Source: Davidsoniella eucalypti
Lineage: Eukaryota; Ascomycota; Sordariomycetes; Microascales; Ceratocystidaceae
Reading direction: 5' to 3'
NCBI GenBank assembly: GCA_004009845.1
Contig: RMBW01000045.1
Coordinates: forward strand, 186,001-250,000
Length of the DNA stretch: 64,000 nucleotides
The position numbers were made by a program, and so were the translations under genes. The notes under the pieces were generated by a model. The model was not told the DNA's origin. It made no database searches and saw only the letters and a program-made list of their open reading frames with translations. Shown here piece after piece: positions 22,178 through 32,400 of the stretch (position 1 is its first letter; each line of letters opens with the position of its first letter).

Positions 22178-24120
22178 ATGGGCTTCTCCGGCTTCAACGG
22201 AGCCGAGCATAGTGACAGCAACTTCAACGGAACGATGTCGTCCGAGCAGCATCAAGGCGGCGCGCTGTCTCAGATGGGCCATAGTCAAGCGTTGGTTCTT
22301 CATTTTGTATCGCTTGCCTTGGCCGCCGTCAGCCTTATCGTCACCAGCACGTCTTTGTATCTGTTTGTGCGATCTCGACGTAGCTTTCGCCACGAGTGAG
22401 TCTGGTTCTTTGTTCTGTGGTTCTGTAGCCTATATGGCCAAGCTGACTGTGTATATGTAGTCTTATGATGCTGCTGATCATCAGTGACGCCTTCAAGGCC
22501 CTCTGGTTCTGTCTCTTTCCGCTAGTCAGCATCGTGGCTGGCCCGATTTCTTCGTCCTCTCTTATGTGCCAGCTGAGCGGCTTTTTCCTGTCCGTTGGCA
22601 TTGAAGCCTCGGACATTGCTGTGCTTCTGATAGCTACCCACGCCTTTCTGTCGGTCCTTCATCCTGCGGCCTCGGGTGGCCCGAGTAACGGCATCTACCC
22701 TTACCGATACTATGCATATGGCGGCTTTGTAGCCTTCCCCGTAGTGGTAGCGTCACTGGCTTTTATCAACCACCCGTGGGCCTACGTTAACACGGGCGAG
22801 TACTGCTACATCCCGGCGTATCCGATCTGGCCCAGTCTACTGCTAAGCTGGGTGCCTCGCTTCATCACCTTTATCGGCATCTTTGCTCTGTATCTCTTTA
22901 TCTATACACACGTGCGCGGTGTCATGCGCAACTACGAAAAGACGAGCATCACTCGCGCCAAAACACAGACTCGGCGGTCACACTCCCATTCGCCGCTGCC
23001 TTCGCCTTTACCGTCAGACAGCCACCAACTAGATGTCGTAACCCCATTACCAACCATCGCCAGCCTAGCCCTGACGCCGACATCGCGCCGCCACTCAGAT
23101 TTTGATGCGTGGCCACGTTCCGCTTCCGAGACGACGATCAGCCCAACCGATGGTCCGGGCTTTACTAATCCCTTCCGTAACAGCACGGGCTCGCGCTCTA
23201 TCCAACAACGCGCGACTCAGGCTGTTCGCTGGAAGATGCCCGACTTTGGCTCGGGTGGCGCAGACGGGCCGACGCCGTCCAAAGGCACCTACCGAGTGCG
23301 TCTCAACTCTGATCCAGAGCCTGTACCACCCGAGTTGCTCATCTCGGTTCACGACGAGCCTAGCCGGCGTCCGTCCTTGAGTCCGTTGCCCGATTCTAGC
23401 GCGGCGCCCTTGGTGCGTCCCGGCATCTCTCCGCTTGTGCCATCTAGCCCGGCTATCGATGGCCCATCCCGCGGCCAATCGTTCACGAACTCGGTCGTAG
23501 CTGCCTTGCGAACCGGCCGTGGCTCTTGTAGCTCGTCATCGACACTGCTAGGAGGTGCCTCGACGCCTAACGAAGAGACTCCGGCGTTCGGCTTACACAC
23601 CGACGCCGAGATCGCACGCACGAGATCACGGGTCTTCCGTCAGCTGCGTCTGCTCTTTATCTACCCAATCGTGTATATTGGCATCTGGGTGCTCCCGTTT
23701 ATCTGTAGCATGATGCGGCTTCACGGCGGTACATCGGCCTCTTCCAACGACGGCTCGGGCGTTGGCTCGCCGTCAGCTCCGTACTGGCTGGTAGTTGCTA
23801 GTATGGTCAGCCTGTGCATCCAGGGCGCCGTCGATGCCGGGCTCTTCCTGGCCCGCGAGAAGCCGTGGCGCGAGAAGGCTAAGAGTGGCTGGTGGGGACG
23901 TGGCGCCAGTAAGCAGACAGTAGGCCGGACACGCGAAGAGATGCTGATAGACGGCAAAATTGCTCGGCGGCGTCGGCTTCAAGAAATCAACGAGCGCAAG
24001 GCAGCTGCTCTGAAAGTAGGCGGCAACGGCGCTCTTTCAAATGCCAAGGCGCGGGATTGGTGGGATGCTCACGATGCCGATGTCGCAGCTAGGCCATCAT
24101 CCAGTCGAGATCTGGTGTGA
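22178..24120 (+). CDS. GPR1: Gpr1/Git3-type seven-transmembrane G-protein-coupled receptor (nutrient sensing)
   Basis: Two exons, 22178-22395 and 22461-24120, with a 65-nt intron (GTGAGT..TGTAG), give 625 aa. Splicing yields SFRHDLMMLLIISDAFKALW, the conserved first loop/TM2 junction of Git3-domain receptors. TM1 is about 39-63, TM2 74-100, TM3 106-138, then TM4 and TM5. A long Ser/Pro-rich third cytoplasmic loop spans about 230-465. The Git3 C-terminal domain has TM6 (LRLLFIYPIVYIGIWVLPF, about 469) and TM7 (about 514). A basic cytoplasmic tail contains REEMLIDGKIARRRRLQE. Members sense sugars or amino acids and act through a G-alpha on the cAMP-PKA pathway. A longer reading from 22151 begins with GTG, so the ATG at 22178 is preferred. 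The N-terminus has no signal peptide, normal for this class. Confidence 0.88.
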
Positions 24121-24636
24121 TTTCTGTTTTTGTTTTGCTTTCTTTTGCTGCTGTTTTTATATTTTATATTTTATATTTTTGATATGTGATAGCCATGTTC
24201 TTCTTGGTACAAATCGAGATTGAGGGAACGAATATATGCTATCTGCTGTTATGCTTATGACACAATTCTTTTTATCAAACTCCCAACATCCCGTGCACTG
24301 CTTCGCTTTTTCTTCTTGTTCTTTCTATTATAGATACTCGCCTACAACAGAAAATATGCTACTCTCTCAAGTATATCAGTCTCCTATATCTAGCATTGTC
24401 AGCTACGCCTAGCCCTCACAATGACAAGCCCTCAAGCCAGAACTCTTACCCTTCAAGCACTGTAACACTAGACTTCTTCATTGTTGTTTTCTTTCTCTTA
24501 CACCATGTTATTCTTTGTTTTGAGCATAGAATACTTGCATTGCCTTTATGTTTATGATATCTTCTAGTATTTACATTTATGCTTTATATCCAGTCAAGAT
24601 CTTCCTTATACTTATTCTCCACGTAAACCTCGCCTT
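24121..24636. other. Convergent intergenic region, Gpr1-like / glutamine amidotransferase
   Basis: 516 bp of T-rich sequence between two facing genes, with a small TTTTATA repeat at 24155-24180. No gene or RNA is recognised. Confidence 0.55.
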
Positions 24637-25432
24637 TTAAGATTGTAGGAACCGAATGAATGCCTGTCCAATTACTATGCCGTCATGTGGCTTCTCTATG
24701 CGAGCAATTGCATCGTCAAACATGGCCTTGTCAAACACACCGAGCCCATGGCGCGCCGTGACGATCTCCGTTTCGATCAACGACGTGAACTCTGGATGGC
24801 CCTGTACTGTAATGTACTTGCCGGGGCTATAGAAGCTCTGTACAGGACAAATATCGGTCTGAGCCAGCGAAATCGAGCCAGCCGGGTTCTTACTGACGAC
24901 ATCGCGGTGCATTTGGAAGATACGCTGTTATCCTCTGGTTAGCTGATTTGCCACGCTGATAGACACTAGGTATAGCAGAACATACCATCTTTTCCAACTG
25001 GAAGATCTTCTTGCCTTCCTCTGTTAGATTCACCTCCGTCACCGATAGTTCCCAGCCCTTATCACTACGGACAACCGGAGCACCCAAGGCCCGACCCACG
25101 ATCTGATGGCCAAAGCACACTCCGACTACCTTGACACCGTGCTCGAGTGCTGCCTTGACAAACTGCGTCAGCTTGACAATCCACGGGTCGTCGTCCATGG
25201 CGTTGTGTTTGGAGCCTGTGATCATGATGCCGTCGATCTCGTCCAGAGCCGGATACGCCTCTGTATCATTCACTACGTGGAACCGCGATAGTGTGAATAC
25301 TTCGGTTAGCGGCTTCGGCGCCGCAGCTGCTGTGAGAAACTCGCTGAATACACCAAAATAACCGCCGCTGCGTGCGTTCGTCTTCGGCAGAGGCGTGTCA
25401 GCCTCGAGGATGGCTAGGCGGAGAGGAGCCAT
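24637..25432 (-). CDS. Class I glutamine amidotransferase-like protein (GATase1 family)
   Basis: Two exons, 25432-24986 and 24924-24637, with a 61-nt intron (GTATGT..AACAG), encode 244 aa. Splicing reads LEKMRIFQMHRDVV, the typical junction region of this family. The nucleophile elbow GVCFGHQ places the catalytic Cys near residue 107, and GHPEF near 190 supplies the His and Glu of the triad. There is no synthetase or ligase partner domain. It belongs to the stand-alone cytosolic group resembling yeast YLR126C, whose substrate is not well defined; gamma-glutamyl or GMP-synthase-like hydrolysis is possible. The frame extends a few codons upstream only through a TTG, so the ATG at 25432 (MAPLRLAILEADTPLP) is taken. 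It is divergent from the polyphosphatase gene. Confidence 0.85.
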
Positions 25433-26246
25433 TGTGAGTGGTGACAATATATGTTTCGGGTAGAGATAAATAAAAAGTTAAAAGCTGAAAAAGAGGAAAG
25501 ACTATATAGAATATGAATAGAGAATGAAGAAGAAGATAGAAGAGTTGAACTAGGAAGATAGCACGATATAAAAGAAACAGCTGTCTTTTTGATATGTTCT
25601 TATTGCTTGAAGATCAAGCAACTACTAAAGGTAATTACTCATGAAAGCGGGAATCTACAGATGTACACTGGCCGCGGGGATCTAGGGCAGTTGCTCTGTT
25701 AGTGCTAACGATTCCTGGATTCCTCGCTCCCCCCTTCCTTCAAACATGACTTAAAGATAGCGACCTAGCTTTAAAACGGGCACTTGCTCCGCTCTGCTTG
25801 ATAACAATGTAGATCTGAGCAGTTACAAAGACAAATTAATCCTTATTTTCGAAGACTTTTTTAATGGCTTTTTCTTGGTTTTTTTTTGAATTCTTTATAT
25901 ACATTTCACCTATCTTGTCTAGGGAAATAGAAGTATTACATGCAACAAATCGGCCAACCTTGTTTCTGCTCGGCCGCACTGCATATTTGCAAATCTTACA
26001 TTGCAAGCTGACGCTGGAATGAATGAGGCGCAGAAATGCCAGTGCAATCGCACTTTCTTGCCTGTTTTGTTCCTGCCTTGGAATCTAGTTTGGCGGAGCA
26101 GAGGGCAGGGCGGTCAAAACAATGCCTTTTTGGCTGGCAGTATATATATATATATATGAGGTGCTCCGAGCTTCATTTCGTCATCAAAATATCAACAAAC
26201 TCCAAATACCTAAACCTCACCGCATTATCGTGAAGCTTACGCAGAA
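25433..26246. promoter_or_regulatory. Divergent promoter region, glutamine amidotransferase / Ppx1
   Basis: 814 bp between opposite starts. It contains a (TA)n TATA-like tract at 26141-26157, about 90 bp before the Ppx1 start. Purine-rich sequence lies near the amidotransferase start. No open frame with a motif is found. Confidence 0.45.
26141..26157 (+). promoter_or_regulatory. TATA-type (TA)n tract upstream of Ppx1
   Basis: An uninterrupted 17-nt alternating TA run follows GGCAG and ends about 90 nt before the Ppx1 ATG, a plausible core-promoter distance. It could also be a neutral dinucleotide repeat. Confidence 0.4.
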
Positions 26247-27523
26247 ATGTCCCTCAAAGCATTTCTGGCGACTGCGCGCCAAGCGCTGGCCTCTCGTGCC
26301 AAGCCATTGACATTTGTCGTTGGCAATGAATCCGCCGGTACTATTCACTATTCCTTAGGCTTAGCTAAGCTTAATACACATGGCGCTCTCACCTACTTCT
26401 ATTCTATCTTTTCCCGAGTTGAGCACTGAGGTACTAACAATCCAAAATCTAATCAGATCTTGATTCTTTGTGTAGCGCTGTCCTCTATGCCTATTTCCGC
26501 ACTGAAGCCTCGCTGTCAGCATCATCATCGTCGCCCCGGGCCATCCACATCCCACTATCCAACCTGCCCCGTGCCGATCTCGCCCTACGGCCCGAACTTG
26601 ACGCCGTACTAGGCTATGCTCAACTAACCCCATCCGATCTTCTGACTCTCGATGATTTGCCTACCGGACTCGAGGCGGCTGATACACGTTGGATCCTCGT
26701 CGACCACAACGCCCTAACTGGCCCACTGGCACAGTACCAGTCTCACGTAATTGGCTGTGTTGACCACCACGTGGACGAGGGCAAATTGCCAGCCGGCATC
26801 AACCCACGAATTCTGGAGACATGTGGCAGTTGCGCCAGCTTAGTTATCGAACAGTGCAAACCGGTCTGGGATAGCCTCAAGGCAGATGGTGAGCGAGACA
26901 AGGCCATCGCTCGTCTTGCTTTGGCACCGCTCGTTATCGATACTGGCAATTTGACTATCCCGGACAAGACGACGCCACGAGATGTTAGCATTGGACAGCT
27001 CTTGGGAAAGACGCTGGGATCAGACTTCGTGCAAAAAGATTACTATGATGAAATCAATAATGTCAAGGAGGACCTTTCGCAAATGTCGTTACGGGATGTT
27101 CTGCGTAAGGATTACAAGGAATGGAATGACGGTGGCATCTTATTAGGTACCTGCGCATCAGTACGTGGTTTTGACTATTTGCTAGAGAAGGCCGAGAAGC
27201 CTGAAGTATTTGTCGAGGCAGTGCGATCTTGGGCACACGAAAAGAAGGTCGATCTAGTCTCCGTTCTTACAATTATTCCATCGAAGTCGTCATTTGGCCG
27301 TGAACTGATGCTTTGGGGCATCACTGATGCCGGAATCTCCACCGTCAAGAAATTTGAAGACAAGTTTGGCGACGTCGTTGGTCTACAGACCTGGAATAAT
27401 GGCATTTTTGACGGCGATGAGCATGGGTATAGACGAACCTGGAGCCAAAAGAATACGACTCTCGGACGCAAACAAATCGCACCAATGTTGCGAGAAATCA
27501 TGGCCGCATCACCAAAGATCTGA
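26247..27523 (+). CDS. PPX1: Exopolyphosphatase Ppx1 (DHH superfamily)
   Basis: Two exons, 26247-26337 and 26457-27523, with a 119-nt intron whose branch site is a perfect TACTAAC (about 25 nt before the acceptor), give 385 aa. The intron splits the first catalytic motif: exon 1 ends VGNESA and exon 2 starts DLDSLCSAVLYAYF, reconstituting the NESADLDS metal-binding motif. Further DHH-family motifs are LVDHNAL near 110 and CVDHHVDEG near 130. The C-terminal DHHA2-type domain follows (LWGITDAGISTVKKFED near 330). The enzyme removes terminal phosphates from inorganic polyphosphate with divalent metals. Length agrees with yeast Ppx1 (397 aa). It converges on the Atp25-like gene with only 126 bp between. 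Confidence 0.92.
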
Positions 27524-27649
27524 TATCAAGGGTAGACGATACAGAATAGATTGTTATAACATGCAGCCAAAGGCTGCCAATGAAAGAAAAATAGATATGT
27601 GAAACTATCTTACACTAATAATACAAGTTTTGCAACGTTCCTTCTTCCC

Positions 27650-28756
27650 TTAATCGTGACGTCCTTGGCTCTGGATATGAGCCTTTTGTTGTTCCCGCTT
27701 ACGCTTGCGACGTAGTTTCTTATCCCAGTTGTTGGGCATAACCTTTCTACACTCTCCTTCTTCTGGTGGCATCATGAGCTTTTCTCTCATCTTTTCGTTT
27801 CCCTCTAGACTCCGCGTCCAGAGGCCCTCGAGACCAAGTTCCTCACGACGAGCCTCGGTCATAATCTGAACTACAATGGTAGTTCCATTACCCGAGCCAC
27901 CAAAGCCACTCATCTTGCCGGAAGTGTCCAGGTGTAGTTCCTCTGAGATTGTGTTACCAATAGTACCGAGGTTGACACAGATCCAGCCGGTGGATATGCC
28001 GTCATCGCCACCACGTGGAACGACATTTCCCGAGCCCATAATCTTGGCCTTTTTGCGCAGGCGACGCAGCTTAGTGCGTAGTTCACCGGCACCGATCAGG
28101 CCGTCAGCCGAAGCCTCGATACGGTAGTTGTGGCGTAACCAACGCTGGAAGCGCGCAGCAGCCACGTGAAGATGACGTTCACTACGGGCTGAACCAAAGA
28201 CCATGATTAAATTGGCGCCGAGAGCTGGCGGAGGGTCGAAATCACGGAGATCTAAGATGTTCATGTCGTCTAGGCCCATGTCCTCGAACACATACTTGAC
28301 TAGCGGGTCAAGAATCAATGGGGGATCCTGAGGAAGCGCTGGTGGTGCGACGCCGAGATGAGTCGCTGGCTCGCTAGGTGGATCAACTTCGATATACCAT
28401 GGAATATCTGGATTGCCGTCTTCGGCGAGCAGTTCATCTTCAATGTCGTCAACACTGGGCTTTGGCGGCTCATTGATGGAGTCGAGATCATCGTCATGTA
28501 TCTCTGTAGCATTGCCATGAGGGCCTTCAAGTGCTTTGGCAGTTACTGGTGCGACTGTAGGAACATCGTTACAAGCAATCGTTGATCCTGAAAAGCTTCG
28601 TAGTTGTGACACTTTATGTCTAAGTAGCAGAGGCCGTGATGGTAAAGCTTGAACTGAGTATTTGGCAGCCGTGGTAGAGTTTATAGAGGAGATAGACACA
28701 GTATTGGTTTTGGTACGAGCAGTCCTCAAGACTGAAGCCGCAGGTCTTGAAAACAT
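27650..28756 (-). CDS. ATP25: Atp25-like mitochondrial protein, RsfS (ribosome silencing factor) domain only
   Basis: An intronless frame of 368 aa. The first roughly 60 residues (MFSRPAASVLRTARTKTNTV onward) lack acidic residues and are Arg/Ser/Leu-rich, a mitochondrial presequence. The RsfS/Iojap-type domain begins near 150 (LVKYVFEDMGLDDMNILDLR). It contains DFDPPPALGANLIMVFGSAR and, further on, TGWICVNLGTIG, as in fungal Atp25 N-termini. In yeast, Atp25 is cleaved: the N-terminal half helps mitoribosome assembly and the C-terminal M domain stabilises OLI1 mRNA. Here the protein ends soon after the RsfS part in a basic tail (KKLRRKRKREQQKAH), and only 126 bp separate it from the next gene. 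The C-terminal half is therefore absent or encoded elsewhere. It shares a divergent promoter with Rpo41. Confidence 0.82.
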   Translation of the reverse strand: MFSRPAASVLRTARTKTNTVSISSINSTTAAKYSVQALPSRPLLLRHKVSQLRSFSGSTIACNDVPTVAPVTAKALEGPHGNATEIHDDDLDSINEPPKPSVDDIEDELLAEDGNPDIPWYIEVDPPSEPATHLGVAPPALPQDPPLILDPLVKYVFEDMGLDDMNILDLRDFDPPPALGANLIMVFGSARSERHLHVAAARFQRWLRHNYRIEASADGLIGAGELRTKLRRLRKKAKIMGSGNVVPRGGDDGISTGWICVNLGTIGNTISEELHLDTSGKMSGFGGSGNGTTIVVQIMTEARREELGLEGLWTRSLEGNEKMREKLMMPPEEGECRKVMPNNWDKKLRRKRKREQQKAHIQSQGRHD

Positions 28757-29452
28757 GGCTCAAAGTGGTATCTGTGTTATAAAAATGGTCTGCAAGCTCT
28801 ATTCATGTACGATTTCTGAACTTTTTTCAGTAGCTATCGTAAACTTTGACGTCAGTGGAACAGAAAGTAGCCTGTGGACCCTAACTCATGTGTAATAGGC
28901 AGAGGTCACGTGGAGATAAAGAGCTGCCCACTAAAAAGGTAGTGGGGCACCGAAAGACTGCCGGGATTTTTTTTTTTTGTAAAGCAAGGTGAAAAAAACT
29001 TTTTACCGGCTTCTTTTCCCAGGATTCGAAATTGACGAGTGGGAGGGAAAAGCGGCTTCTTTTCTTTTCTTATCCAAAATTTGATACAAAATCAAGCAGC
29101 AAAAGAAAACAAACTCACCAAGCCGATCTCCATCTGGCGGAGTTTTTCTTTTTCTTTTCCTTCTCAAAAGCATCTTTTCTTCTTGTTTTCCTTGCCGACC
29201 CGCCCTGAGAGACGATAAATGCTGTTCGTCTTTCTACACAACAATATTTTGCCATCGATAGCCTCGATCGAGTTGTTTTGTCTTTTCTGCCGACCTCGCA
29301 CTTTTGGCTGTGCTGTCTGTTTAGCGGTTTCTGTTCCGTCTGTTTTATTTGTCTTTACTTGACATCTCTCTATAGCCGAGTCACCTTGTTGTTTGTTTAC
29401 CTTGTTGCCGATCTACCGCCTACCCTATCCTATATCATCTCCCCCTACTACT
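28757..29452. promoter_or_regulatory. Divergent promoter region, Atp25-like / Rpo41
   Basis: 696 bp lie between the start codons of two nuclear genes for mitochondrial gene expression. It contains GTCACGTG at 28905-28912 (a Cbf1-type E-box, associated in yeast with respiration and sulfur genes), a T run at 28970-28979 and a pyrimidine-rich stretch before Rpo41. Functional coupling is inferred from arrangement, not shown. Confidence 0.45.
29219..29362 (+). promoter_or_regulatory. Possible upstream ORF in the Rpo41 leader
   Basis: An ATG at 29219 opens 47 codons (MLFVFLHNNILPS onward) closing at 29362, 90 nt before the Rpo41 ATG. It matters only if transcription starts upstream of 29219, which cannot be seen. 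The peptide is hydrophobic and Cys-rich, with no motif. Confidence 0.25.
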
Positions 29453-32400
29453 ATGCTTTTACGGCCCGCGCATCGCGCTGCGGCGCTGAGAGGCCATGCC
29501 TTCCAGCTGCGCCAGCTTGGCCAGCTCGGCCGTAACGACAGTCTTCTAAGGCGCTCATCGATACTGTCTTCACCCACGGCTACTCTTACTGCCGGCCAGG
29601 CAACCCAACGCCGCCAACAGCTTGCCAATGCGATAGCCACAACACCACAACATACCCGCTCTCTCGCTACTGCCATCGACAGCAACATCTACGACCCGTT
29701 GGCGGCTTCGCCCGTCATGGGATCGCCGAGCTCACCGAAATACACTGAGCTGCCCCAGTTCGACGTCACCAACCTGCTCAGACCCGAAGACCACCTGGTT
29801 CCCGATGCCTCGAAGAAGCGCAGCGATACTTACAGTCTGCCCAGTGATGCTTCTGATATGGCCGCTGTCTTCGATGCTTGTCTGCAGGTCAAAAAATTAG
29901 ACCGTGCCGCCATGGTCTTGAGACGTCTGAACACATCTGAAAACGCCAACTATTCTAATCTCATCTACATGCACAACGAGTTCCTGCGCGCCAACCTCGA
30001 ACATCTGCGCGTTAACCCGAACATCCGCCTCGCTGAGGCTCTACACCAGTGGTATGAACTCTACATTCGGAGTGCCAACATCCCCCACACCGCCGAGACT
30101 ATTGCCTACATGTTGCGGGCTTCTATCATCTCTGCCAAGGGCCTCCGCCTACACAGCTTCATCACTCGTTATATGGACATGGCACCGGGGGAAGTCGGTC
30201 TTCAGGTGCTCAGCTCCGACCACATTCTCTCTGCTCAGGATCTAGCCATTATCACCAAGTGCTGCCCTCGGTATAACTTCACTGAGATCGTCGACGAGAC
30301 CCTGGAGCCCGCCACTATTGGTGAATCCGAGGAGGCTACCAGCGCCGATCTTGAGTCGTCATCTACACCTGAGGATGTAGCTGCTAATATACCCGGCGTC
30401 CGTTCTACGCCTCAAAAAGGTCTTGGCCTTCGTTTCCTCCGCGAGACCCTAAATTTCTTCAAGGATATCCCAGACGACCTCGATATCTCTACCCTAACAC
30501 AGGAGCAACGCTTGGAGATTCAAAGCCGCATGGAAAAGGATTCCATCACATCTGCTATCACTCGTTGGCGTGAAGAGCACCAGAAGCTTCTGTCTATCGG
30601 TCTCAACACCTCTATCAGCCACCACTCCATGTCCTCCAACATGTTCAACTGGCATTGCGCACTGGAGGCCCGCTTCAAGGCTGAAATGGAGTACATGAAA
30701 ACCGTCGATACCAAATTGTCAAGGGATCGAACAGACACAGACCGGGCCATGTATGCCTCTCTTCTATTGCAATCCGACCCTTCTCGCCTTGCCGCCACAA
30801 CCATCATTGGCTGTGTTAACAGTATTTCTATTATGGGTGTCGACCGTGGTGCTACTATGATCACTATCTGCAACAGCATTTCCAAATTGGCAGAGGAAGA
30901 TATCGAGGCTCAGATCAAGGAACGCGACGAGAAAGCTAAGCTTCAAGAGGAACGCGCCCTTAAACACAAGCGCAAGGTTTCTATGAAGGTCGGCAAAAAA
31001 TCCGCACGGCCCGCAGTAAAGAAGCCTGCTGCTGTAGTTACAGAGCCTGTCGCTAAAGCTGGAGCTAGTGAGGCAGAGACCGTCATCACTCCCCCTAAGA
31101 TCATCCAGGGTAGGGCTCCCGAGAAGAAATGGAGCCCGGTTATGCGTGCCAAGATTGGTGCTTTCCTGCTTTCGTGTATCTTCGAGGAAGCTAAGATCAC
31201 GGTGGTGCGCCGTGACCCAAACACTGGCGCTGTCATGGAACAGGTCCAGTCTGCCTTTGGTCACTCTTCTCAGCTGCGCAAGGGAAAAAAGGTTGGTATG
31301 GTCACTGCCAATGTCGAACTCATCAACATCATGAAGGCCGAACCGCAGGGAGACATTCTAGCTAAGCATTTGCCCATGCTTGTCCCCCCGCGTCCGTGGT
31401 CCAAGTATGACGAGGGTGCTTATCTCGAGTATAAAGCCAGTCTGATCCGTGTCAAGGGAGCCGACCCCGATCAAAGACTTCTAGCCGAGGCTGCCTCCAG
31501 ACGTGGTGACCTTGACCAGGTCTCCAAGGGTCTCGATGTCCTCGGAAAGACTGCCTGGCGTGTCAACACTAACGTCTTCAACGTTCTACTACAGGCGTGG
31601 AACTCAGGCGAGGCCATTGCCGACCTTCCGCCGCTGGAGCCCGATATGCCGCTCCCCAACGAGCCGTCGGACCCTAGCGATCTGACTGCCCGTCGTAACT
31701 GGATCCGCGCCGTCAAAACCATTGAGAACGAGAAATCTGGTCTACATTCTAACCGCTGCTTCATCAACTTCCAGCTGGAGATTGCACGTGCTTTCCGCAA
31801 CCAGACCTTCTACTTCCCGCACAACATCGATTTCCGTGGTCGTGCCTACCCGCTTCCTACATATCTGAACCATATGGGCGCCGATCACGTCAGAGGTATC
31901 CTTCGCTTTGCCGAGGGCCGTCCTCTAGGCGTCAAGGGTCTCCGTTGGCTGAAGATCCATCTGGCCAACGTTGCCGGTTACGATAAAGCATCGCTTGATG
32001 AGCGTGAAAAGTTCGCCGAGGAGCATATCGATGACATCATGGACTCTACTAACCACCCTCTTGATGGCAAGCGTTGGTGGCTCGAGGCTGAAGATGCGTG
32101 GCAAACACTAGCGGCCTGCTTCGAACTCAGGGCCGCCCTCGAAAGCCCTGATCCTACCAAGTATGTATCTTCGCTCCCGGTGCACCAAGATGGTACTTGC
32201 AACGGTCTTCAGCATTACGCCGCCCTCGGTGGTGATCTTTGGGGTGCTAGGCAGGTCAATCTAGAGCCTGGCGAGCGTCCTGCCGATGTCTACACTGCTG
32301 TTGCCAACCTAGTCAACGAGTTGGTCGACCAAGATGTCCAGCGTGACAACGAGTTTGCTAAGTCTGTCCAGGGTAAGATCACCCGTAAGGTCGTCAAGCA

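Noticed and set aside
29393..29452. A 20-codon N-terminal extension of Rpo41
   Set aside because: It begins with TTG. The first in-frame ATG (29453) gives a standard mitochondrial presequence, so the extension is 5' leader.
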